Below, piece after piece: positions 1 to 7,716 of a stretch of DNA of 64,000 bases. Source of the stretch: RPQJ01 sp963712815 (lineage in GTDB: Bacteria; Pseudomonadota; Gammaproteobacteria; Steroidobacterales; Steroidobacteraceae); assembly GCA_963712815.1 (NCBI GenBank), contig CAVQJL010000008.1, forward strand, positions 682,001 to 746,000, read 5' to 3'. The position numbers and the translations under genes are program-made. The notes below the pieces were generated by a model, which searched no databases, was not told the origin of the DNA, and saw nothing but the letters and a program-made list of their open reading frames with translations. Every line of letters starts with the position of its first letter. The stretch's first letter is position 1.

Positions 1-2
1 AG

Positions 3-147
3 CTCATGGGGCTCGACAAGAAAGTTCTCGCGGGGCGCATCCGCCTGGTGCTGATGCGCCGCCTCGGCGAGGGCGTGGTGAGCAGCGACTACCCGGGCGA
101 CGCCCTCGATGCCACGCTCGGGGCACATTTCGGCGCGGCACGCATGA
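3..147 (+). CDS. aroB: 3-dehydroquinate synthase, C-terminal fragment
   Basis: This is the last ~45 codons of AroB, which cyclises DAHP to 3-dehydroquinate in the shikimate pathway; the rest lies left of the window. The segment LDKKVLAGRIRLVL matches the conserved C-terminal helix of the family. The visible frame runs without a stop into the dgt start codon at 144. A TGA at 145-147 lies in the +1 frame and would form a classic ATGA overlap with dgt. Because dgt, pyrF and hemE just downstream all carry +1 insertions, I infer one more insertion here (perhaps near 126) and an end at 147, but a true in-frame fusion cannot be excluded from sequence alone. Confidence 0.7.
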
Positions 148-1319
148 ACGCCGACGCGGGACTCGCGCCATATGCCCAACGCGAGGAATCCTCGCGCGGC
201 CGGCGCTTCCCGGAGCCGCCGCCGCGGCACCGCACCGAGTACCAGCGCGACCGCGACCGGATCGTGCACTCCACGGCGTTCCGGCGCCTCGTGTACAAGA
301 CCCAGGTCTTCGTGAACCACGAGGGCGACCTGTACCGCACGCGGCTCACCCACTCGCTCGAGGTTGCGCAGATCGCGCGCAGCGTCGCCCGCGCGCTGGA
401 CCTGAACGAGCCGCTCGCCGAGGCCATCTGCCTTGCCCACGACCTCGGCCACACGCCGTTCGGCCACGCCGGCCAGGACGCGCTCAACGAGTGCATGCGC
501 GAGCTCGGCGGCTTCGAGCACAACCTGCAGTCGCTGCGCGTCGTGGACGAGCTCGAGGAGCGCTACGCGGAGTTCGCCGGCCTCAACCTGACGTTCGAGA
601 CGCGCGAGGGCATCCTCAAGCACTGCTCGGCCGCCAACGCACGGCAGCTCGGCGAGCTCGGCGCTGCGGTTCCTCGAGCGGCGGCAGCCCTCGCTCGAGG
701 CGCAGCTCGCCAACCTCGCCGACGCGATCGCCTACAACAACCACGACGTCGACGACGGCATCCGCGCCGGGCTGATCACGATCGAGGAGCTGCGCGAGAT
801 CACGATCTTCCGCCGCCAGCACGACCTCGTCGCCGAGCGCTACCCCGACCTCGGCGCGCGCCGCCTGGTGCACGAGGTGGTGCGGCGCATGATCGACTAC
901 CTGGTGAACGACCTGATCGGGGCCTCGAGCGGCGTCGATCGAGGCGGCGGCGCCCGCGAGCGTCGACGAGGTGCGCGCGCGGTCGGCGCCACTGCTCACG
1001 TTCAGCGACGGTCGTGGAGGCCGAGCACCTCGAGCTCAAGCGCTACCTGCGCGAGCAGCCTGTACCGCCACTACCGCGTGCTGCGCATGACGACCAAGGC
1101 CAAGCGGGTCGTGCGCGAGCTGTTCGATGCGCTGCTCGAGGACGTGGCGCTGATGCCCGACGGAGCACCAGGAAGCGGCCCGGCGCATGGAGGCCGGAGG
1201 CGGGTCGCCCGGGCCGGGCGCGGGCGGTCGCGGACTACATCGCCGGCATGACCGACCGTTTTGCGATCCTCGAGCACGGGCGACGTTTGATCCGTCGAAC
1301 GAACCTGAGGCGGGGATAG
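144..1319 (+). CDS. dgt: deoxyguanosinetriphosphate triphosphohydrolase-like protein (frame-disrupted)
   Basis: HD-domain dNTP triphosphohydrolase, which releases triphosphate from dGTP or related dNTPs in the cytoplasm. The chosen ATG at 144 gives an N-terminus with RDRDRIVHSTAFRRL, the first metal histidine in LTHSLEVAQ (about residue 70) and the HD pair in CLAHDLGHTPFGH (residues 99-100). Family sequence then continues in shifted frames: LANLADAIAYNNHDVDDG, LVHEVVRRMIDYLVND, HLELKRYLRE, RHYRVLRMTTKAKRVV and ADYIAGMTDRFAILEH. Each junction is explained by one extra base, near 663, 934, 1010, 1059, 1162 and 1196. The exact stop is uncertain: TAG at 1317-1319 in the first frame, or TGA at 1288 if there is one more insertion near 1280. 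The full set of motifs argues for a functional gene with sequence errors. Confidence 0.85.
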   Translation: MNADAGLAPYAQREESSRGRRFPEPPPRHRTEYQRDRDRIVHSTAFRRLVYKTQVFVNHEGDLYRTRLTHSLEVAQIARSVARALDLNEPLAEAICLAHDLGHTPFGHAGQDALNECMRELGGFEHNLQSLRVVDELEERYAEFAGLNLTFETREGILKHCSAANARQLGELGAAVPRAAAALARGAARQPRRRDRLQQPRRRRRHPRRADHDRGAARDHDLPPPARPRRRALPRPRRAPPGARGGAAHDRLPGERPDRGLERRRSRRRRPRASTRCARGRRHCSRSATVVEAEHLELKRYLREQPVPPLPRAAHDDQGQAGRARAVRCAARGRGADARRSTRKRPGAWRPEAGRPGRARAVADYIAGMTDRFAILEHGRRLIRRTNLRRG

Positions 1320-1390
1320 GGGATGGGGATAGTCAGAGGAGCCGCCGCCCGTCCGCAGCCACCTCTTACTATCCCCATCCCTATCCCCTA
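1312..1390. repeat. long imperfect inverted repeat between dgt and pyrF
   Basis: The left arm, about 1312-1339, is built of GGGGATAG-type units. It is complementary to the right arm at about 1362-1390, with one bulged G and one mismatch. The loop is about 22 bases. The structure could be a terminator of the aroB-dgt unit or a REP-like palindrome; it has no U-tract. The bulge is itself a one-G surplus on the left arm, like the extra bases in the flanking genes. Confidence 0.6.
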
Positions 1391-1436
1391 CCCCATCCGG
1401 TATCATTCCCTGCTGCATCTCCCGCCGAGCTCCCCG

Positions 1437-2169
1437 ATGCCCTCGATCGCCGAAGCACATTCCCGCGCAGGAGCGCCTGATCTTCGCCCTGGACGTCGCC
1501 GACCCCGGACGCGGCCCGCCGGCTCGTGGACACGCTCGGCGATTCGGTGCAGTTCTACAAGCTCGGCCTCGAGCTGTGCATGTCGGGCGGCTACTTCGAG
1601 CTGCTCGACTGGATGGTCGGCCGCGGCAAGAAGGTGTTCGTCGACCTCAAGTTCTTCGACGTACCCGCCACCGTCGGCGGCCGCGGTCAGGCAGCTGCGC
1701 AACCGTGGCGTCACGCTCACCACGGTGCACGGCAACCAGGCGATCATGGAAGCGGCGGCGGCCAGCAAGGGCGACGTGAAGGTGCTGGCGGTGACGGTGC
1801 TCACGAGCCTCGACCGCGGCGATCTCGACGACCTCGGCTTCAAGTGCGACGTCGAGCAGCTGGTGCTCTCCCGCGCGCGGCGCGCGCTCGAGGCCGGCTG
1901 CGACGGCGTGGTCTCCTCGGGCCTCGAGGCGCCGATGCTGCGCGAGTTCATCGACCATCGCCTGCTGGTGGTGACGCCCGGCATCCGTCCGGTCGAGAAC
2001 AAGCCGGTGGACGACCAGAAGCGCACCGTGGACGTCGCGCAGGCCTTCGCGAACGGCGCCGACTACATCGTGGTCGGCCGGCCGATCCGCGATGCGGCCG
2101 ATCCGCGTGCGGCGGCGCGTGGCCATGCAGCAGACCATCGCCGGAATCTTCGGCGAGGCCGCGAAGTGA
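1437..2169 (+). CDS. pyrF: orotidine 5'-phosphate decarboxylase (frame-disrupted)
   Basis: Last step of UMP synthesis, decarboxylating OMP. Family blocks are present in order but in different frames: ERLIFALDVADP, then QFYKLGLELC, the active-site strand KKVFVDLKFFDVPATVG with its Asp/Lys network, TVHGNQAIMEAA, VLTSLDRGDL, and the phosphate-binding region TPGIRPVENKPVDDQKR followed by ANGADYIVVGRPI. One extra base near each of 1458, 1507, 1679 and 2121 restores a single reading frame from ATG 1437 to TGA 2167-2169. The stop overlaps the GTG start of hemE in a GTGA arrangement. Restored length is about 240 residues, normal for the family. I interpret the breaks as sequence errors in an essential gene. 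Confidence 0.88.
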
Positions 2170-3238
2170 GCGTCGCCGCTGCAGAACGACCTGCTGCTGC
2201 GCGCGCTGCTGCGCGCAGCCCGCGCCGCGCACGCCGTTGTGGATGATGCGGCAGGCGGGCCGCTACCTGCCCGAGTACCGCGCGACGCGCGCGAAGGCCG
2301 GCAGCTTCCTGAAGCTGTGCATGAACCCGCGAGCTCGCCTGCGAGGTGACGCTGCAGCCGCTCGAGCGCTTCGCGCTCGACGCGGCGATCCTGTTCTCCG
2401 ACATCCTCACCATCCCGCACGCGATGAACGTCGGGCTCGAGTTCGAGGCCGGCGAGGGCCCGAAGATCGCGCGCCCGGTGCGCACGCCGGCCGACATCGA
2501 CCGACTGCCGATCCCCGATCCCGAGGGCGAGCTGCGCTACGTGATGGACGCGGTGCGCCTGATCCGCCGCGAGCTCGAGCGGCCGCGTGCCGCTGATCGG
2601 CTTCGCCGGCAGCCCCTGGACCGTCGGCACCTACATGGTCGAGGGCGGCAGCAGCAAGAACTTCCAGCACATCAAGGGCATGCTCTACGGCGCGCCCGCC
2701 GAGCTGCACCGGCTGCTCGAGGTCATCACGCGCGCGACGCTCGCCTACCTCAACGCGCAGGTCGCCGCGGGCGCGCAGGCCGTCATGGTGTTCGACACCT
2801 GGGGCGGCGCGCTCACGCCGGCCGACTACCGCGAGTTCTCGCTGCGCTACATGCAGCAGATCGTCGATGGCCTGACGCGCGAGAGCGAGGGCCGGCGCGT
2901 GCCGGTGATCCTGTTCACCAAGGGCGGCGGGCAGTGGCTCGCCGACGATGGCCGACACCGGCTGCGACGCGCTCGGCGTCGACTGGACCACCGATCTCGC
3001 CGACGCCCGCGTCGCCGTGCAGGACCGCGTCGCGCTGCAGGGCAACCTCGACCCGAGCGTGCTCTACGCGCCGCCGGGCGAGATCCGCGCCCAGGTCGCG
3101 CGCGTGCTCGCGAGCTACGGCCGCGGCCACGGCCACGTCTTCAACCTCGGCCACGGCATCCACCCCGACGTGCCGCCGGAGCACGCGCTCGCGATGGTGG
3201 AGGCCGTGCACGAGCTGAGCCCGCAGTACCACGACTGA
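2166..3238 (+). CDS. hemE: uroporphyrinogen III decarboxylase (frame-disrupted)
   Basis: Decarboxylates the four acetate side chains of uroporphyrinogen III to coproporphyrinogen III in haem synthesis. Signature blocks are visible: PLWMMRQAGRYLPEYR, the segment FSDILTIPHAMNVGLEFE, GFAGSPWTVGTYMVEGG, VFDTWGGALTP and the C-terminal NLGHGIHPDVPPEH. Frame changes near 2178, 2218, 2330, 2583 and 2947 are each explained by a single extra G or C. The GTG at 2166 overlaps the pyrF stop. Restored length is about 355 residues, as expected. It is the third consecutive housekeeping gene with the same defect, whereas ppa 40 bp downstream is intact. Confidence 0.9.
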
Positions 3239-3277
3239 CACGGGACGGCCCGTCCCTGCCGTCCCAGGGAGCCAAGC

Positions 3278-3865
3278 ATGGACATCGGCAAGATCGGCAT
3301 CGGCGAGGATCCGCCGCGCGACGTGAACGTGCTGATCGAGATCCCGCAGGGCGGCGTGCCCGTGAAGTACGAGCTCGACAAGGAATCGGGCGCGCTGCGC
3401 GTGGACCGCTTCCTCAACACCGCGATGTTCTATCCCGGCAACTACGGCTTCATCCCGCACACGCTGTCGGGCGACGGCGATCCGGTGGACGTGATCGTGG
3501 TCGTGCCGAGCCCGGTCGTGGCCGGAGCTATCGTGCGGGCGCGGCCGGTGGGGGCGCTGCTCATGAAGGACGAGGCCGGCGACGACGAGAAGGTGATCGC
3601 CGTGCCGGTGGACAAGCTGCACCCGTTCTACGAGGGCGTGAAATCCTACAAGGACCTGCCGCGCACGCTCACCGAGCAGATCGGTCACTTCTTCCAGCAC
3701 TACAAGGACCTGGAGAAGGGCAAGTGGGTGACGATCGTGAGCTGGGTCGGCACCGAGCGCGCCGAGAAGATGATCCTCGAGGGCATCCGGCGCGCGGCCC
3801 GCGCGGGTGACGACGTGGCGGCGCACTACGTGGCCGGCGGCGCCCTCAAGGGCCGCGCGAAGTAG
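3278..3865 (+). CDS. ppa: inorganic pyrophosphatase
   Basis: Soluble family I pyrophosphatase of 195 residues that hydrolyses PPi and so pulls biosynthetic reactions forward. The metal-binding signature DGDPVD lies at residues 66-71 within SGDGDPVDVIVVV. The upstream block FLNTAMFYPGNYGFIPHT is also typical. The frame is intact, unlike the genes to its left. An AGGGAG-like ribosome binding site precedes the ATG. It may be cotranscribed with hemE (39 bp gap). Confidence 0.95.
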   Translation: MDIGKIGIGEDPPRDVNVLIEIPQGGVPVKYELDKESGALRVDRFLNTAMFYPGNYGFIPHTLSGDGDPVDVIVVVPSPVVAGAIVRARPVGALLMKDEAGDDEKVIAVPVDKLHPFYEGVKSYKDLPRTLTEQIGHFFQHYKDLEKGKWVTIVSWVGTERAEKMILEGIRRAARAGDDVAAHYVAGGALKGRAK

Positions 3866-3867
3866 CG

Positions 3868-4904
3868 GTGAGACTCGGAGTCGGGCTCGCCGTCCTCGCG
3901 GCAGTCGCGACCTTCGCCTTCGTCATCGCCGACCGGCGCGGCGACCCCGATCCGGATGTCGCGGTCGCTCGGCAGGTGCCAGCGGGCGTCGACGAGCGCA
4001 GTCCCGAACCGTCGACCGCAGAACCGTCCGATACGCCGCGCGACGTCGTTCCGTCTGCATCCGTGGTTGCCGCGGGTAGCTGGCAGGACCTGCTGGCGAT
4101 GTCGTCGAACTACCTCGAGTTCGTCGATCGAGCGCTTCCGGCCGCACGCGGAGGCGACGCCTCCGCGCAGTTCGCGCTGTATCTGGCCCTCGATTACTGC
4201 CAGGACGGCTATCGCGGATACTTCGATCGACCCGGGAAGCGACGGACGCTGGATGAGGCGCTCGAGTGGGCAAGCACGCGGTCAGTGAACATGGACTCGG
4301 TGCGTGATGTGCACCGCCGATGTGAAGCGCTGATGGCCAGGGGAACCGGCGAAGCAGGATCGTCCGAGTACTGGCTGGAGAAGGCGTCCGCGGCGGGCGT
4401 GCCGGCGGCCCAGACACGCAAGGCGCTGAATGAGCTTCGGGACATGCACCTGCAGACGGTGCCATGGCCTGACCGGCCGGCTCTCAGTGCTACGGAATTC
4501 GACGAGCGGAGAGCCGACGCACGCACCCTGGTGCTCAGTGCCGTGGCTGCGGCGGATCCCGGCGCAACGTGGGACGCGGCGGACGCGATCTACTACCTGA
4601 CCGGTAGCGCGTCGACGGCAGATACCGAGCAGTGGCTCTGGAGGATGGCCGCGTGCATCCAGGGATATGACTGCGCGCCAGGCGCCGAGTGGGTCGCAGC
4701 GCTCTGTCACTACGAGACCGTGAATCCCTGCCTGGGTGGTGAATCCGGCACCGAGATCATCCGGCAGGCGTGGGTTCAGGCGTCCGGCCAGAGCGATACG
4801 TCGGGCTCGACGAGCGTGCGCAGCAGCTCGCCGATCGACTGAATTCCGGTGACTTCAGCGATGCGGATCTGACGGAATTCATGAAGGTCGTCGGCACTCC
4901 CTGA
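3868..4904 (+). CDS. hypothetical exported or membrane-anchored protein, C-terminus frameshifted
   Basis: Unrecognised protein starting at GTG 3868, two bases after the ppa stop. Residues 3-22 form a hydrophobic segment consistent with a signal anchor. A Pro/Asp/Arg-rich linker and a helical, Ala-rich body follow. The text GDASAQFALYLALDYC is loosely like Sel1-type helical repeats, but I cannot assign the family. In the first frame the protein ends at 4842 (324 residues) in a low-complexity Ser tail. A frame change near 4790 (one base missing, or two extra) instead gives LDERAQQLADRLNSGD and a further natural-looking tail ending in MKVVGTP at TGA 4902-4904. I take the longer form as the original gene. 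Confidence 0.6.
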
Positions 4905-4951
4905 CTTCAAGCAGGGAGCGAATCCTGCGAGGGCGTTCCGCCTGCGGAACG
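4897..4951 (+). terminator. terminator-like hairpins after the exported protein gene
   Basis: Two small inverted repeats follow each other: CTCCCTG (4897-4903) with CAGGGAG (4912-4918), spanning the stop codon, and CGTTCCGC (4934-4941) with GCGGAACG (4944-4951). Neither is followed by a clear T-run, so termination is only suggested. The rest of 4952-5126 shows no gene I can support. Confidence 0.3.
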
Positions 4952-5126
4952 GGGCCGTGACGTTGTCACCTGCATTGTCCGCTTATCGTCGGGCCAACGA
5001 CGGCCTCGACCCCGAGCGGAAGTTCGCGGCGCTGCAAAGCAGACGCCCAACGATTGAGCGTAGCGCGCCGTATAGCGGTGGTATGACGATGAGATCCATC
5101 GATCACGGCTGCGCTCCAGCGTGCTG

Positions 5127-5402
5127 CTAGCCTGCAGAACGTCGGGCCCTGGGCTTGGCGCGTTCCAGCACTTCCGCCATACGCGTCTGCCATCCGGGTC
5201 CAGATGCCTTCCAGCTGGCGATCACGTCTGGCGGCAGACGCAGCGAAAGAAGCCGACGGGGTTTCTCAAGCTTGGGACGCCCGCGCCGAACGAGTTTCTT
5301 ACCCTCGTAATAGTCCGCCCCCTCGATCCATTCCCGATCGAGTTCTGGCACCTCGTCCGCCTCAGGAGAAATACGGACGGAATGCTTTCGCTTCGCGCTC
5401 AT
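5127..5402 (-). CDS. brnA: BrnA-like antitoxin
   Basis: Small basic protein of 91 residues, second gene of a BrnT/BrnA type II toxin-antitoxin pair. BrnA proteins neutralise BrnT and bind the operon promoter through a C-terminal ribbon-helix-helix. The C-terminal part here, LLSLRLPPDVIASWKASGPG followed by WQTRMAEVL, has the beta strand and two short helices expected of that fold. The N-terminal part (SPEADEVPELDREWIEGADY) is the acidic toxin-contacting region. It overlaps the end of the toxin gene by 41 bp, implying coupled translation. The identification rests on gene order and motif style. Confidence 0.8.
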   Translation of the reverse strand: MSAKRKHSVRISPEADEVPELDREWIEGADYYEGKKLVRRGRPKLEKPRRLLSLRLPPDVIASWKASGPGWQTRMAEVLERAKPRARRSAG

Positions 5403-5634
5403 GACAATGCCTCATGCTGATGATGCGTCGAGCTGTTCCGCGTGGCGTCCAAGCCATGACAACGAGTCGAGAATCCAGCCATCCGACTGTGATGAATCGC
5501 GTCTCGCCATAATCACGCCGCTGGTCCGGGCGAGTGAAATGCGGGCCGGCAAAGACCTCCCCGGCACGGCGCATGTCCAACCCGCGCTCCTGCAGCGTCA
5601 GCAACCTCTTCTGGCGGTTGCAGGTAATACGCAT
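5362..5634 (-). CDS. brnT: BrnT-like ribonuclease toxin
   Basis: Toxin of 90 residues in the BrnT family, RelE-like RNases that stop translation until bound by BrnA. The N-terminal ITCNRQKRLLTLQERGLDM matches the usual pattern of a short strand then an Asn/Lys-rich helix. The segment DYGETRFITVGWLDSRLVVMAW is the central beta sheet, followed by the Arg-rich RRIISMRHCHEREAKAF that ends the fold. It precedes and overlaps brnA. The ATG lies only three bases downstream of a perfect palindrome and six bases after a good -10 box, so the message is probably leaderless. Confidence 0.82.
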   Translation of the reverse strand: MRITCNRQKRLLTLQERGLDMRRAGEVFAGPHFTRPDQRRDYGETRFITVGWLDSRLVVMAWTPRGTARRIISMRHCHEREAKAFRPYFS

Positions 5635-5669
5635 TCGATTATCGTAGCTACGATAATTAGGGCCGTCAA
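5632..5669 (-). promoter_or_regulatory. brnTA promoter with palindromic operator; predicted leaderless start
   Basis: On the minus strand a -35 box TTGACG (5669-5664) is followed, after exactly 17 bases, by a -10 box TACGAT (5646-5641). Six bases later comes the brnT ATG (5634-5632). A perfect 20-base palindrome, ATTATCGTAGCTACGATAAT, at 5638-5657 covers the -10 box. Its position suits an operator for BrnA or the BrnT-BrnA complex. The spacing places the transcription start on the start codon itself. Confidence 0.65.
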
Positions 5670-5752
5670 GCCGAAGCGATCGTGGCTGGCTGCTAGCTAA
5701 CGCTCCGGTTCAGCGGCGGGCTCCGCAGCGGACCGTCCGCTGCAACCGGACG

Positions 5753-6543
5753 TCAGGTGTCCGCACACGGGTAAACCGCCCAACCCATCTCGAGCCACCT
5801 TTGCCGCTCCGCATCCACGTATGGGTGCCTGGAATCTGCTGCGGTGACGTGAATGTCGGCCTCGTGGCAATACTGCCGGCTCGGCGCCAAGTGCGGACGT
5901 GGGATGTCGAGTGAGTCGTTGATCCGAGGTCGTGCCGGCATCCAGACTTCGTTGGCGCCAGCTCCGAGCGCACTCGTCTGGTAGCGCAGAGCCGGCCGAG
6001 GCTGGCCAGTTGAGAGCGAAGCTCGCTCAGACGACCCGGTGCGACTCACGGGTCCAGCTCGAGCCCAGTGCCATCGCTGCTGTGAGGAAGCGCGACGTAG
6101 ATCGTTCCAACGAGCATGAGTAGCCCCAGAGCCACGAGCCGATACGGCACGCGGACCTTGCTCGGCGAAGCCGGCATTCGGCACATCCGAGCTCGGTCGA
6201 GACGAAGTCAAGTACTCGAACAGGTGCTGCTGCACCCTGCGGACTAGTGGTCCGTCGCGTCGGAGCATCGCAGGCTCATGCGTCTTCCAGATGAAAGCCG
6301 TCGTATTGGGTTGAGCTCTCGGGATGCCTCGCAGCAAAAACTGGATCATCGATTGCGGCAACGGCCGCGAATGCGGATCAGCGGGAGCAACTCGTCGGAT
6401 CACTAGGCCGCTCGTGGCCGGCTCCTGACCGTCGGTCCAGGTCCGGAAAGCAGCCGTTCACCAGTCTCGACGAGGTCTCCGTGGTGGCGAACTGGCCACA
6501 CACGGCCTAAATTTCCCTGCGATCATCGGATCGCTCAGAAGTC
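5753..6543 (-). other. gene-poor stretch with possible remnant coding on the minus strand
   Basis: No confident gene is present between the brnT promoter and the cystathionine lyase gene. An open minus-strand frame from GTG 6403 to 5753 is 216 codons long. Its first third (from an internal Met, MIQFLLRGIPRAQPN) and its last third (ANEVWMPARPRINDSL) look mildly protein-like, while the middle does not. A separate short frame with a transmembrane segment lies inside it at 6046-6177. Frame switching of this kind suits a decayed gene. The compositional bias of the + strand shadows does not suggest coding. Confidence 0.3.
6046..6177 (-). CDS. possible small single-pass membrane protein (43 aa)
   Basis: An ATG at 6177 opens a 43-codon frame ending at TGA 6048-6046. 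It encodes a basic N-terminus, a hydrophobic stretch YRLVALGLLMLVGTIYVAL and a short polar tail. This is the layout of a one-pass membrane microprotein, or the signal anchor of a truncated longer protein. The ribosome binding site is weak. The frame continues downstream after the stop with a helix-like segment, which favours a broken gene over a real microprotein. Confidence 0.28.
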   Translation of the reverse strand: MPASPSKVRVPYRLVALGLLMLVGTIYVALPHSSDGTGLELDP

Positions 6544-7716
6544 CTATCCCACCGCCGCCAGCGCCTGCTCGAGATCCGCGATCAGGTCGCGCACGTCCTC
6601 GATGCCGGCCGAAATGCGGATCAGGCCATCGCAGATGCCGAGCTCGCGCCGCCGCTCGGGCGCGAGCTGCGAGTGCGTCATGAGTCCCGGGTGCTCGATC
6701 AGGCTCTCCACCCCGCCGAGGCTCTCCGCGAGCGCAAAGAGGCGGCAACGCTCGAGGAAGCGGCGCGCGCCGTGGAGGTCGGTGTCGAGCTCGAACGACA
6801 GCATGCCCCCGAAGCGCGGCATCTGCCGCAGCGCAAGCTCGTGCTGCGGGTGGCTGGGTAGCCCCGGATACAGCACGCGGCGAACCTTCGGCTGGCCCTC
6901 GAGCCAGCGCGCGATCTCGAGCGCGTTGCGGCAGTGGCGCTCCATGCGCACCGCCAGCGTCTTGAGCCCCCGCAGCGCGAGGAAGCTGTCGAACGGCCCC
7001 GAGATGCCGCCCACCGCGTTCTGCAGGAACCCGAGTCGCTCGCGCAGCGCCGCGTTGTCGCCCACCACCGCGACGCCACCGATCATGTCGGAGTGGCCGT
7101 TCAGGTACTTGGTGGTCGAGTGCACCACCACGTCGAAACCGTGGTCGAGCGGCCGCTGCACCCACGGGCTCGCGAAGGTGTTGTCCGCGCCCGCGAGCAC
7201 GCCCCGGCGACGAGCCAGCGTCGCGACCGCCGCGAGATCGGCGAGCTTGAGCGTCGGGTTGGTCGGGCTCTCCACCCACAACAGCTTCGTCTCCGGGCGG
7301 ATCGCCTGCTCGACGGCCGCGAGGTCCGTGAAGTCCACGCGCGTCGCGGTGAGGCCCATGGAGCGCTGCCGTACCCGCTCGAGGAGGCGCACGGTGCCGC
7401 CGTACAGATCGTCGGTGGTGACGATGTGCGCCCCGGCGTCGAGGCATTCGAGCACGGTCGCGATCGCGGCGAGGCCGGAGGCGAACGCAAACGCCTGCGT
7501 ACCGTTCTCGAGGTCGGCCGCGCAGCGCTCGAACGCGAAACGAGTGGGATTCTGGCTGCGCGCGTAGTCGTAGCCCTTGTGCACGCCCGGGCTCGACTGC
7601 GCGTAGGTCGAGGTCGCGTAGATCGGCACCATCACGGCGCCGGTCGACGGATCGGGTTCCTGGCCCGCGTGGATCACGCGGGTGGCGAAGTGCGGGCGGT
7701 CGCGGGTGTCGGTCAT
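6544..7716 (-). CDS. cystathionine gamma-lyase / gamma-synthase family PLP enzyme
   Basis: PLP-dependent Cys/Met metabolism enzyme of 390 residues. The cofactor lysine is K203 in HSTTKYLNGHSD; the upstream block YSRxxNPT-like motif is YARSQNPTRFAFE (residues 51-63) and TTDDLYGGT (100-108) contacts the phosphate. Sequence alone does not separate gamma-lyase from gamma-synthase. The preceding, overlapping gene (ATGA at 7713-7716) is a cystathionine beta-synthase, so cystathionine gamma-lyase completing reverse transsulfuration (cystathionine to cysteine, 2-oxobutyrate and ammonia) is the most likely role. Confidence 0.88.
   Translation of the reverse strand: MTDTRDRPHFATRVIHAGQEPDPSTGAVMVPIYATSTYAQSSPGVHKGYDYARSQNPTRFAFERCAADLENGTQAFAFASGLAAIATVLECLDAGAHIVTTDDLYGGTVRLLERVRQRSMGLTATRVDFTDLAAVEQAIRPETKLLWVESPTNPTLKLADLAAVATLARRRGVLAGADNTFASPWVQRPLDHGFDVVVHSTTKYLNGHSDMIGGVAVVGDNAALRERLGFLQNAVGGISGPFDSFLALRGLKTLAVRMERHCRNALEIARWLEGQPKVRRVLYPGLPSHPQHELALRQMPRFGGMLSFELDTDLHGARRFLERCRLFALAESLGGVESLIEHPGLMTHSQLAPERRRELGICDGLIRISAGIEDVRDLIADLEQALAAVG

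Noticed and set aside
144..3238. Programmed +1 frameshifting or genome-wide recoding in dgt, pyrF and hemE
   Set aside because: Slip contexts are not conserved, events occur every ~50-450 bases, and the neighbouring ppa gene is intact. Sequence error is far simpler.
144..3238. dgt, pyrF and hemE as true pseudogenes
   Set aside because: All conserved blocks survive without substitutions in catalytic motifs, and pyrF and hemE are normally needed. Decay would leave other damage.
5753..6403. A single 216-residue protein on the minus strand
   Set aside because: Protein-like text switches frames inside it and the start is a weak GTG; reported only as a possible remnant.
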